Below, in pieces: positions 21,244 to 30,750 of a stretch of 64,000 nt of DNA. The position numbers and the translations under genes were made by a program. Source of the DNA: Phialocephala subalpina. Lineage: Eukaryota; Ascomycota; Leotiomycetes; Helotiales; Mollisiaceae. Position 1 is the first letter of the stretch; each line of letters opens with the position of its first letter. Under the pieces are notes generated by a model. It had not been told where the DNA came from. It did no database searches and worked only from the letters and a program-made list of their open reading frames with translations. Location of the stretch: positions 1,401,423-1,465,422 of the forward strand of contig FJOG01000010.1 in NCBI GenBank assembly GCA_900073065.1. Reading direction: 5' to 3'.

Positions 21244-22482
21244 ATGTCAGGATCAAAACCTTTCAAGATCGTTGTCGTTGGAGGAGGTATCGCAGGTCTA
21301 GCAGCTGCAATTGGTCTTCGAGGACCAAACCGCCAGATTGTGGTTCTGGAACGATCAGCAGAGCACCGTGAGATTGGCGCTGCGATATCACTTCAACCAA
21401 ACGCCTCCAAGATTGTAGAAAAATGGGGCATCTCTTCGATACTCGAGAAGAAAGGGGCGACTGTTGATCGTGGGTTTCGAATTTATAGTCCAGATGGGAT
21501 CTTACGAACAACTGTTCCTTTCTCCAAGGATATGTTTGGAGCTGATCGGATGCTCTATCACAGAGTCGATCTGTTGGAGGGCTTGAAGGAGGCTGCGACT
21601 TCACTTGACGTTCCTGGACTACCGGTGGAGATTCAGCTCTCGAGCTATGCAGTTTCTTGTGCTTGCGAAACAGGAACCGTGACATTGAAAGATGGTAGCA
21701 CAGTCCAGGGTGATCTCGTTGTTGCTGCAGATGGGATACATTCTCTCCTGAGGCAAGATGTTATCGGGCATGATCAACAGCCGGTGCCTACCAGACTCTC
21801 AGCATACCGAATCATCATGCCATCAGAGCTTATCGAGGATATTCCCGAAACCGTCAAAATCATCAACCCCCAAGATCCATGGACAACCATGATCTTCGGT
21901 CACGATCGTCGAATCATCATGGGACCATGCAGAGACGGACAGATGTTCAGCTTAGTGTGCTTGGTCCCAGATGAGAAAATGAACGAAGTATCCGCAACCG
22001 ATTCATGGACGTCATCTGGTTCGAAGGAGCATCTACTAGAGAGCTTTTCGGATTTCCCGATCTGGATCAAGGACAAGCTCAAAGCCGCGCCGTCACTTGG
22101 ACTTTGGCAGCTTCGAGACATTGACCCTTTGAAAACATGGCACAAGGGACGCTGTATCTTGATTGGGGATGCTGCTCATGCGATGCTGCCTCTTCAAGGT
22201 CAGGGCGCAAGTCAGAGTATGGAAGACGCGGAAGCATTGCAGGCTATGTTTTCTGACGTCGATGGATGTCCAAGCAAAGAAGAAATCGAGAACAGACTTC
22301 AGGAAGTCTTCGAATGTCGGTACGAAAGAGTGAGTCTCATTCAAAAGTTTAGCCGACAGCAAGCGAAGCCTGCTTCAAATGTCGAGGGAAACAGAATCAC
22401 CATGGATGCAACGGAATTCATGGAGTACAATTGTAGATATGAGGGTGCGAAAGCATGGCAGGCACAGCAATGCGGCAAATAG
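21244..22482 (+). CDS. FAD-dependent aromatic-ring monooxygenase (salicylate-hydroxylase-like)
   Basis: Single exon, 412 aa, starting at ATG 21244 (ACCATGT context). The Rossmann GxGxxG is VVVGGGIAGLAAAIGL (residues 10-25), followed by the acidic FAD ribose contact in IVVLERSAEHREIGAAISLQPNA. The second FAD motif GDAAHAMLPLQGQGASQSMEDA is near residue 306, and the DG motif is VVAADGIHSLLRQ. This is the class A flavoprotein monooxygenase pattern, as in salicylate and 3-hydroxybenzoate hydroxylases and many fungal tailoring oxidases. It would use NAD(P)H and O2 to hydroxylate an aromatic substrate. Gene order and shared promoter sites tie it to the MFS, PhyH and CocE-type genes. Confidence 0.92.
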   Translation: MSGSKPFKIVVVGGGIAGLAAAIGLRGPNRQIVVLERSAEHREIGAAISLQPNASKIVEKWGISSILEKKGATVDRGFRIYSPDGILRTTVPFSKDMFGADRMLYHRVDLLEGLKEAATSLDVPGLPVEIQLSSYAVSCACETGTVTLKDGSTVQGDLVVAADGIHSLLRQDVIGHDQQPVPTRLSAYRIIMPSELIEDIPETVKIINPQDPWTTMIFGHDRRIIMGPCRDGQMFSLVCLVPDEKMNEVSATDSWTSSGSKEHLLESFSDFPIWIKDKLKAAPSLGLWQLRDIDPLKTWHKGRCILIGDAAHAMLPLQGQGASQSMEDAEALQAMFSDVDGCPSKEEIENRLQEVFECRYERVSLIQKFSRQQAKPASNVEGNRITMDATEFMEYNCRYEGAKAWQAQQCGK

Positions 22483-23153
22483 TGAGAACTCAGCTCAATG
22501 GCCCCAACCTCTAACAGTGTTTTAACAAATCATCCACTCTTTGTGAATCTTGATGCCTTCGTCCCCCTTTTTATCCGAGAAACGCCCCCGTCGTAGGTTA
22601 CACGTGACTCTGAGATTCTGAGTTAAAATGAAAACAACATGGTGATATACCAACATGGATTTTGTTGAACACATCCCTCTCTCCTATTTGAAATGTCAAC
22701 AATACAATGATCCCCAATTGCGAGCTGCCTAGACTCGCGTCCCACTTTTCGGCAGGATTTCAACCGAGGGCGACTTCCCCCTGAGTAACATGTTCCCGAA
22801 ATGGCAACTTTGCCGATACTACTTCAGCTGCCCCGCAAACTCCAAGCTTTCCCCACGTTCTACAGCTATCAGCCTCCATCCACTTCAATTATGAATCCTG
22901 CCCTTCTGCCAAGATGCCCCCCATCCACTTTCCGAGGAAGAAAGCATGGACCCCACATCTCCCACATCAACGAGCACAGCTGTTCCGAAGCCATTCCGAG
23001 GAGCAACGAGACACGTGCCAGACGCGTCTCACAGACAGGGTCGGATTGCAGACACGTCCTCCAACGAAATTTCCAATGCTGAGAAAAGCTGAAGAGCTTC
23101 TCTTACAACCCATTTGAGGAAGTGTCGACTGAGCACTTCACCATCTTTCAATC
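22483..23153. promoter_or_regulatory. CocE-type hydrolase promoter with two TCCGAGGA sites
   Basis: TCCGAGGA (reverse complement of TCCTCGGA) stands at 22931-22938 and 22995-23002, which is 223 and 159 bp before the hydrolase ATG. This repeats the spacing seen at the other cluster promoters. The rest of the interval is the monooxygenase 3' flank, with no gene seen. Confidence 0.55.
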
Positions 23154-24920
23154 ATGCCTTCACCCGCCCAAATAGCATTCAAATCCATCAATAAGCCTCA
23201 AATCGGCACAAACAACTACCAAGGCTTCAACCCGCACACCGAAATCCTCAAGAAAGGTTCCCGACCCTACAATGCCCTCGCCCTCGAAGGCGATATCCAA
23301 ATCGACCACGACGTCGAGTTCATTGTCCGAGATGGCTGCCGCCTCTACGCAGATATCTACCGTCCACCTCACGGCGGCGAGAAAGTCCCAGCAATAATAT
23401 CATGGAGTCCCTATGGCAAGAAATACAGTTCAAAAGAGATGTTACCGATGGTAAAATGGACCGTCGGTATAGATCTTGAGAAAGATATCAGCGGACTAGA
23501 GAAATTTGAAGGCCTGGACCCCGCGATCTGGGTCCCGAAAGGATTCGCGATTGTAAGTGTTGATGCAAGAGGATCTGGGAACTCTGATGGATTTGTTGAA
23601 GTGATGGGGACGCAAGAGGCGGAAGATGGATATGATGTTGTCAAGTTGCTAGCGAAGATGGAATGGTGTAATGGGAGTGTGGGGTTGGCGGGGAATTCGT
23701 ATCTTGCGATTGTGCAGTGGTTCATTGCTGCTCAACAGCCACCGAGTTTGAAGGCTATTGCTCCTTGGGAGGGGTGTGGTGATATCTTTCGAGAACAGTT
23801 TGTGAGGGGTGGAGTGTTCAATATCAGCAATTTTGATCTGATTACGAGGTTCATCATTCAGGGAAACCATAGCGTTGAGGACTTTGCAGAAATGTATCGA
23901 CGGAGCGGTGGGATCGCGAATCCATACTGGGAGGACAAACGTCCAAACATGAAGAACATCAATGTCCCAGCATATATCACAGCCTCCGACTCTTGCTCGA
24001 TTCACACGATGGGATCTTTACGTGGGTTCATGGAGATCGACAATCCCAATAAATGGTTACGGTGGTCGGCATATCAAGAGTGGTTTGACCTCTACTCTGT
24101 CCCCGAGAACACCGTCGAACTCATCTCCTTCTTCGACCGCTACCTAAAGGGTATCAACAACGGCTGGGAGAAGACCCCTCGATTCCGAGCTTCCTACCTC
24201 AAATTTGGCGACGCAGCACCCATCGAAAACATCCCCGAAGAGACATTCCCCATACCTCGAACCGACTACAAAACATTCTACCTGTCCTCTTCGACACTCT
24301 CAGAATCTCCCTCGCCAGACTCAGGAATCGTAACCTACGACTCAGAAGACAACCAAGCATTCGCAGGCTTCACCTACACACTCACCAAAAAGACCCGTCT
24401 ATTCGGAATCCCAAAAGCCCACCTCTTCATGTCCTCACCCTCCAGCACAGACATGATAATCTACCTCCTCCTCCGAAAACTCGACAAAAACGGCGTCCCC
24501 CAAATGTCCCTCAACATCCCACTTTTTCGCGCTCCCGTGGAGTCCATCTCCTCCATCGCCCTCGAAGATCGAACAAGCAGCATCCTCCATATGGGCTCCC
24601 TCGGCATCCTGCGAGCTTCCCATCGAGCAATCGATCGAGAAAAGAGCATGCATGAACAGTTCCCCTATCATCCACATGACAAGACGGAGTTGATTGAGCC
24701 GGGGAAGATTGTGGAGTTGGAAATTGGGATCTGGAATTTGGGGTGGGAACTGGAGAAAGGGGAGAGTATTAGGTTGCAAGTTGGGGGAAATGATCCGCAG
24801 TTTGTGGAGTATAAGAGTGGAGCGCCGCCGCCACCAGATGTGTTGCCGGGGAATAAGGGTATGCATAGGATTCATTTCGGTGGGGAGTATCCGAGTAGAG
24901 TTATTTTGCCTTTTGTGTAG
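23154..24920 (+). CDS. CocE/NonD-type alpha/beta hydrolase (X-Pro dipeptidyl-peptidase S15 family)
   Basis: Single exon of 588 aa. The N-terminal half is an S15-type hydrolase: CRLYADIYRPP, PAIISWSPYGKK, VSVDARGSGNSDG, and the nucleophile in VGLAGNSYLAIVQW (Ser about 182). The C-terminal half is the jelly-roll domain seen in CocE (KTRLFGIPKAHLFMSSPS, VELEIGIWNLGWELEKGE, IRLQVGGNDPQF). The family hydrolyses esters or amides such as acyl or X-Pro bonds. No signal peptide is visible, so a cytosolic enzyme is expected. Two TCCGAGGA sites upstream place it in the presumed regulon. It is convergent with the Zn2Cys6 regulator, 119 bp away. The substrate is unknown. Confidence 0.9.
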   Translation: MPSPAQIAFKSINKPQIGTNNYQGFNPHTEILKKGSRPYNALALEGDIQIDHDVEFIVRDGCRLYADIYRPPHGGEKVPAIISWSPYGKKYSSKEMLPMVKWTVGIDLEKDISGLEKFEGLDPAIWVPKGFAIVSVDARGSGNSDGFVEVMGTQEAEDGYDVVKLLAKMEWCNGSVGLAGNSYLAIVQWFIAAQQPPSLKAIAPWEGCGDIFREQFVRGGVFNISNFDLITRFIIQGNHSVEDFAEMYRRSGGIANPYWEDKRPNMKNINVPAYITASDSCSIHTMGSLRGFMEIDNPNKWLRWSAYQEWFDLYSVPENTVELISFFDRYLKGINNGWEKTPRFRASYLKFGDAAPIENIPEETFPIPRTDYKTFYLSSSTLSESPSPDSGIVTYDSEDNQAFAGFTYTLTKKTRLFGIPKAHLFMSSPSSTDMIIYLLLRKLDKNGVPQMSLNIPLFRAPVESISSIALEDRTSSILHMGSLGILRASHRAIDREKSMHEQFPYHPHDKTELIEPGKIVELEIGIWNLGWELEKGESIRLQVGGNDPQFVEYKSGAPPPPDVLPGNKGMHRIHFGGEYPSRVILPFV

Positions 24921-25039
24921 ATGTCATATCATATTAATGAATGAAAGAAGAAAATCGAACTGTTTCTCTACCATACTGAAGTCCGGATACAGTAGGAGGG
25001 CGGGAAAGATTTGGGTGAGATTAACTTGATTGTGATAGA

Positions 25040-27280
25040 TCATGGGGGCAGCCCAAAGAACTGATGCGGCATGCCAGCTTCATACATGTCGTGCTCAAAC
25101 AAGGCCGAGAGTGCAAGATCCTCACCCATAACTCGAGGCCAAAGGTCATCCATAAGCCCCCCTGTCTGATCCTCAAGCGTGAACAATTCCGAATTTCCAA
25201 GAGCATTCTGGCCATGGCTAGACACTGTTCCACTTCCATCCTGCTCAAAAGTGGACGAAGCATTGTTGTTGATGCGCGTTGAGAGGACAGTGGATGCGGG
25301 CGTACTTGCGGTACCTAGGACCCTGTCCTCAACAAGTCTGACTAAATCACCCAGCATCCGGACGAAATCCTGACTCTGTCCCATCTCGATGTATCTTCTC
25401 TCCAGATACTCTGCTGCAGTGGCTAGCTGAGCCATATCTGCTTTTGCCGACCATCCCTTGGGATGTTTCAATAGGTATATGGCAAGGGCATAAACTGCTA
25501 AGAGTGGTGGGGTCAAATCGCCTGCCATCCGTCGAGGGCCATTCCCACCGAGAAGCCTGACAATGTTGCGAGCAGCACCGAGACAGATCGTTTCACCAGC
25601 TCGAATCCGTTGCTTCCATCGCGAAGTGGGGCAATGAATATCAACTTGACGATGAAAGATTTTTGTGTCGAGGAGGAGGGATGCTCGATGGACCATGGTA
25701 AGCGTTTGATGGTATTGCAGAGCTAGGAAAACTGCGAATGAAAAGTATTCCGGTGGGCAGAAGATGTCGTGGCCAGGGCGGACATCGACTGGCAAACTAT
25801 CTGCCCAGTCCAGCAGCTCACGGTCCAGCTCACCAGTATAAAACATGAGGTCGCCTTGAGATTTGTTGCTCAGACTGCTTCCGAACAGGCGCGCACCGAT
25901 CTTTCTCTGTACTTGGCACAACCGTATCAAAGCTGCAAAGAAATCAAGACCATCATTATGTCCATCTCCAAGACTTGAAGGCATGATCTGATTGCAATCG
26001 TCGACATTGATCATGCAGGGCCGTCCAGACTCGAAAGACATAATTGACTCTAGACAAAAGGCAGCCCACCATATCCGAGATTCTAGTTGACTAGCAGGAG
26101 TTGAAATTTGTTGTGGTGATGATCGATCTCGATGTAAGCCAAGGGAGTAAGCGATACGTATCCCTTGTGCCAGAATGTTCCAACCTGCGCCGTCTTTGCA
26201 TCGTAACCTCAATGCCAGCACGATGAGCAAGATGGCTTGAACTGAGCTGAGGTAGGGCATTGCTACGGAATGAGCATGTAAAGAGTATGCGGCGTCGAGG
26301 TACAGCTTGCCCAGCTCAGTAGTCTCGCCTGCCTCTTCGTCAATGCCAATACTAATGACAGCGTAAATGCAAGCCAGGATTGGTCGATCACTTGGCGGAA
26401 GCATGGTATCCAAGTCGCAGGGGACATTGACTCCTGCATCTAACCAAGCGAATCGCTCCAGATTGGTCGTGAAATCTTGGACGTCGATCACGGGAAATAT
26501 GTCGTGAACATTGGCGAGATAGGTGTCAATGTACCTGCTCCTCATCCCGTTTTCAGGTAATTTCGGAAGTTGAACAAAAAGTGGAAGAGAAACTTCCTCC
26601 GCGTGTTTCATACCAAAACGGAAGCTAGCCGAGAGGGGTTGTCCAGGCCCTCGAGCAGAGGAGTATAGATCAAGCCACTGAGTTAAGACTTGTACACTGC
26701 TTGAACCCATCCACTTCCTCTTCTTCGAGCCAAGAGCAAGATGAGCTTCTTCGGGCGAGGTCGCTGAGAGGGGCTGGATTTCAGGATCGAGAGGAATGGT
26801 GCCGGTGGCGGAAGTTGCGATTGTTGACTCTTCGATGAGGTGATTGTGGGAACTCCGAGGGGTGTGGTATGAGACTTGTTGATAATGGTCGCCATTGAGG
26901 ATACTCGAGAGCTTGCTCGCGTTCGGTGTCCCGGTCGTCCTCACCTCCACTCCTCTCAGTCTTCTGACTTCCTCCTCCAACTCCCTTAGCCTTTCAGTAA
27001 CATCGGAGTGTGTATTCGGATCCGAACCCGGAGTCCTCGGAACAAAGTTCTGATATGTGAAGTTTGCTGCGTCCTGTCGGGTCACAGCCTCGCTACCAAC
27101 GCGCTTCCTCGGAACTTCTGCTTGGGGATGTTTGGGATCGACCGTCACGCATTCGACCCCAGCAACCTCGCAGTTGTGGCATGAAGGAAGCCGCTCATCG
27201 CATCGGACTTTTCGGGCTCGACAAAGGTTGCATGCATGCGAGAGACGTACGCGCCTCTTCTTTTCTCCTCCGCCTTCCAT
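25040..27280 (-). CDS. Zn2Cys6 transcription factor with fungal-specific transcription factor domain
   Basis: 746 aa without an intron. The binuclear cluster is CNLCRARKVRCDERLPSCHNCEVAGVEC (Cys17, 20, 27, 34, 37, 44), preceded by a basic stretch. A short Leu/Glu-rich segment follows (RLRELEEEVRRLRG, about residues 93-106), a likely dimerisation coiled coil. The middle homology region begins near YIDTYLANVHDIFPVIDVQDF (about 235) and includes GLHRDRSS and RIWWAAFCLES, as in Fungal_trans (PF04082). Its position beside the monooxygenase/PhyH/hydrolase genes and the shared TCC-N2-GGA motif make it the best candidate regulator of that group. Two TCCTCGGA copies fall inside its own coding DNA (27034 and 27106); they may be chance. 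Confidence 0.93.
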   Translation of the reverse strand: MEGGGEKKRRVRLSHACNLCRARKVRCDERLPSCHNCEVAGVECVTVDPKHPQAEVPRKRVGSEAVTRQDAANFTYQNFVPRTPGSDPNTHSDVTERLRELEEEVRRLRGVEVRTTGTPNASKLSSILNGDHYQQVSYHTPRSSHNHLIEESTIATSATGTIPLDPEIQPLSATSPEEAHLALGSKKRKWMGSSSVQVLTQWLDLYSSARGPGQPLSASFRFGMKHAEEVSLPLFVQLPKLPENGMRSRYIDTYLANVHDIFPVIDVQDFTTNLERFAWLDAGVNVPCDLDTMLPPSDRPILACIYAVISIGIDEEAGETTELGKLYLDAAYSLHAHSVAMPYLSSVQAILLIVLALRLRCKDGAGWNILAQGIRIAYSLGLHRDRSSPQQISTPASQLESRIWWAAFCLESIMSFESGRPCMINVDDCNQIMPSSLGDGHNDGLDFFAALIRLCQVQRKIGARLFGSSLSNKSQGDLMFYTGELDRELLDWADSLPVDVRPGHDIFCPPEYFSFAVFLALQYHQTLTMVHRASLLLDTKIFHRQVDIHCPTSRWKQRIRAGETICLGAARNIVRLLGGNGPRRMAGDLTPPLLAVYALAIYLLKHPKGWSAKADMAQLATAAEYLERRYIEMGQSQDFVRMLGDLVRLVEDRVLGTASTPASTVLSTRINNNASSTFEQDGSGTVSSHGQNALGNSELFTLEDQTGGLMDDLWPRVMGEDLALSALFEHDMYEAGMPHQFFGLPP

Positions 27281-27877
27281 CGAATGCTGTACTTGCTAGA
27301 ATATAGAACATAAGTGATGGGAAACAATTAATGGAAGATTTTGAGGTCAGGGAGGAAGAGTTCGGAATGCGGGGTACCCCTCTTCCAAATTCGGTCTAGC
27401 TTAAATATGGGGAAGTGGGGTGGATGTGTCCTTCCTCTTCCCCCAAACGCCTTTTCCCTTTGTATCTCTATCCAGTACACGAGAGAAAGAATGGTAGGAG
27501 CTATGCGGTGTGAGGTCAAGCAGCGGCGGGCAGAATGCGAGACATTATGAGTGAGACATTATGACGAGAACAAATTAACTAGAACACAATAATTGCATTG
27601 TGAATCGAATTTGCCCGATGTTTTGAGGACGTTTTGCGAGGCGCTTATTCATCTGAATCTGAAGGAAAGAGCAGAATGATTCACCCTACTCGCGTTCATA
27701 CATGCAAATAATATCCTCTTATTATAAAATAGATCGGAGAACGACACTTCGCGGATCGCATCTCATACAAAGTCCCAAGACTCCCAACATTAGAGAAACC
27801 CCAGTAGCAAGGGTCTCGCCCCAGCACATCGAGCAAGCATTGAGATAAAGAATAAAAGAAGTTCGAGACAAACAAGG
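27281..27877. other. divergent promoter region of the Zn2Cys6 gene and the small protein gene
   Basis: I see no gene and no exact TCCTCGGA site here, so autoregulation through that motif is not supported upstream of the regulator. An AT-rich stretch lies around 27700-27740. Confidence 0.4.
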
Positions 27878-28165
27878 ATGAGACTCCTCAGCACCATATT
27901 TTACTTCACTGCCTTCCTTCCGGCAGTCCTCGTCCTAGGATCGCCTGTTTCTTCATCCGAAATACAACTCCAAGCCGCAAGCGAAGATCATACCAGTCAA
28001 TACAAGGCTTCTCGCACTCTTGCATGTGGTGGACGAAGACGCCTACAGAAACGCGATATACATATACCACGAGCAGCTATGCTCACCATCATATGCGTTC
28101 TCGCAGTATTCGTCTTTGTGATAGCGATATATTTAGCGTCTAAATGGGGCGTGAAAAAGACATAG
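27878..28165 (+). CDS. small single-pass membrane or secreted protein, unknown
   Basis: A 95-codon frame from ATG 27878. The first 21 residues form a convincing signal peptide (MRLLSTIFYFTAFLPAVLVLG then SPVSSS). A hydrophobic segment of about 22 residues (AMLTIICVLAVFVFVIAIYLA) sits near the end, followed by a basic tail. QKRD at about residue 60 could be a Kex2-type site. I recognise no family. It is called because of the coherent signal/TM pattern and because nothing overlaps it. A chance frame remains possible. Confidence 0.4.
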   Translation: MRLLSTIFYFTAFLPAVLVLGSPVSSSEIQLQAASEDHTSQYKASRTLACGGRRRLQKRDIHIPRAAMLTIICVLAVFVFVIAIYLASKWGVKKT

Positions 28166-28568
28166 CTGACGACCCTTGGTAGAAGAGGCAGTGTACTGCT
28201 AATGGGAGCTGGAGGGAATCGCGCGACGTTCGAGAACGAGACGAACAGGATAGGAGTTGAAAGGGTGTGCCTGGTGTCAGTTGGAGGATTCAGAACCGGT
28301 GGAGATGCCTGCAGGGAAGCGTCACATGTTGGCAAGAAGCCACATTATCGGTGCCACATTGATTTACTAGGAAACTCTGCCTAGTCGAGATGAGTCAGTG
28401 AGAGCACTTTATTAGGGAGACATTCCCACTTAACTAGAAGGGCAGATTTGGTATCAATACCATTCCTTTTGCCCCAACCACTTCCGCAACTGATACCTGG
28501 CATGTCTTAAGCAAGCCGTACAAGAAGCATGCAAGATGGTAACATCAATGCAAACCCAAATTACTGTC
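28166..28568. other. intergenic
   Basis: Lies between the small protein gene and the stop of the MFS efflux gene (convergent). No feature is supported. Confidence 0.4.
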
Positions 28569-30425
28569 CTATAATCGAACAGGAAACCTCGATCTTAATC
28601 GCGCACCGAATTTGTAGAAGAGAATCGGCACTGGCATAAATCCCAAGGCCAAGAACCCGAACAGACTGTTTCCCCAGCCATACCCCAATTTTGCATATAA
28701 ATGAGGTGCAGCAAGAGGCAGAAACGTCCCAAACAGAGATCGAAGTATCGAATTAGCAGCCAATGCTGAAGCAGCAGCCTCCGATCCAAAAGCATCAACG
28801 AGGTAGATCTGGGATGGCAGCTTTGGAAACGACATTAGCTTGTTTTCCACCGCATCCAAATAAGCACATACCATGACGAATAAATTGCCGAGGCCAATGA
28901 AGCTGGTTCCAACAATTGGTGCTATCCAGTGAACCTTTTCCTGCGCAGTCCACTGGAGGAGTCAGCAAATACCCTTTCAGAAATGGCACACAAAAGTAGG
29001 GAGATATTGGTCTCATGTTACTCACCCCATAAAGAAAAAACCCAATCGGAACAATCGGCGTAAAATAAACCATCAACGGCAACCTCTCCTCCGGCGTCAT
29101 CTCCCCCTTATTCCTCTTCGCCCTCGCCTTCAAAATTTTATCACTTAACACCCCAAACAATACTAGTCCTAGAATCATACCCACACCCTGCCCCAAATAC
29201 GTCAATCCCGAAACACCGACTGCGAAATGATACTGCTCTATAAAGACAGCTGAATATGTGCTGAAGCAGAGGAACATCAGGCCGAAGATGAACGCTACGT
29301 AAATGGAAAGTAGGAGAACGACAGGGGAGAGGACAAGGAGTTTCAATGGCCTGCTTAGGCCTCGTCCGAGATGGGTCAGTGGCGAGAGACGTTCGTGGCC
29401 CTTGACTAGGAGATCCGTATTCCCCGTTGACTTTCGAAGTCGAGCTGCTTTTCGTTCCAGTATGACCGGTGCATACGTTTCCCGCATGAACACCAGCGCT
29501 GTGACGAACCAAACTCCTGCCTTCAAACAATCAGTTATGCTCCAAGAGTATCTCAAGAAGAGAATACGTACCGCAATAGAAACAATCCAAAACGTCCACC
29601 TCCAACCCAACCTTTGCGCAATAAATCCGCCAGCCACAGGCCCAATCACAGGCGCGAAAATAAACCCCACGGCCGTGAACGCCATAGCAGCACCTCTTTT
29701 CTCAACCGGAATGAGATCCGCCACTGTTCCACCTCCAATAGTCGAAGGCGAAGAGCCCGCACATCCAGCAATGAAGCGGAAAATGAGGAACGAGGTGATG
29801 TTTTGACTACAACCACAAGCTAGGAGGAAAGCGACGAAAGTCGCGATCGACAGATGGTAGACAGGCAAACGCCCATAGAGCTCGGATAGCGGCGCCATGA
29901 GCAGAGGTCCGAGGGTGAACCCTAGGAGGAAGATACTGATTGTTAGGGAGCCGAGTATTGGGCTGTGTTGGTGGAAGTTTTTCATTATGATGCCAGAAGC
30001 TGGGGCCGAAATGGTTGTTGAGAGGTTCCTAGTGTATGTTAGGAATGCCTTCATTGATCGAGATACTGGTCTGATACTTACACCACGAAGACGATGATGC
30101 TAACTAAAGCAATGTGGTACACTCTCTTCCCCTTGCTCCCTAAGTGACAGCAATGTCAGCAATTGCTCGGTACATGATTCTCAGGGTTTGGGACATGAGA
30201 AAGTCACGATGAAATCTGGAAAAAGGAGAGGGATTTTTTTCGCGTACAATTCATGGGGTTCTCAGGATCATCGTCCCCATCCCATTCAACGACATCTACC
30301 AGTGTCACCCCAGTGACCCCACTGAATCGCGACCCTGTCGTCGCACTCTCCTTATCCGACGACATATCTAGGGTGTTAGACCAAATCTTATCGCTAAATA
30401 ACTCCCTCTCAAGATCAAAAGCCAT
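28569..30425 (-). CDS. MFS drug:H+ antiporter (DHA1-like multidrug transporter)
   Basis: Six exons: 30425-30248, 30139-30082, 30028-29572, 29520-29026, 28952-28872 and 28808-28569 (502 aa). Every junction restores family text, for example NPMN|W-SKGKRVYH, VFVV|NLSTTISAP, SIA|AGVWF, FLYG|WTAQEKVHW and LFVM|IYLVDAFGSE. The N-terminus has the DPENPMNW signature of fungal MFS exporters. Motif A is GRLPVYHLS, motif C-like GPVAGGFIAQRLGWRW, and LADLIPVEKRGAA-type text follows TM5. About twelve TM helices are present. It probably exports drugs or secondary metabolites at the plasma membrane. The exon 4 boundary may be off by one base. It is upstream of and co-oriented with the glycosyltransferase gene, suggesting a conjugate-and-export pairing, which is an inference only. 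Confidence 0.88.
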
Positions 30426-30750
30426 CGACAACAGAAGGATTGAGGATTCGGAGTATGCTTGCTCGCTTTCTCGACGTTATCAGATCTAAGTACCTTGACT
30501 CGGACGTCGGCCACGCTAACATCAGGCTAAAGAGCCAAACATAGACACATGCAAACTGTTCACGCATGTTTGTGTTTAACCAAAGATTCGCATTCGCATA
30601 AGATATGAAATTGACTTTCTACGGAGTCCGGAATCCGGACATCCCCTTCATCTCGAGTTCTAGATTCGGCCCTTATCAGAGATACATATGCAAAAATGAA
30701 GCTTTCCCAAGTGCTGACATGAGATCTGTAACTTCAGGCTGCATGAAATC
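30426..30750. other. intergenic between the MFS gene and the glycosyltransferase
   Basis: Includes the MFS promoter and the 3' flank of the glycosyltransferase. Nothing else is recognised. Confidence 0.4.
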
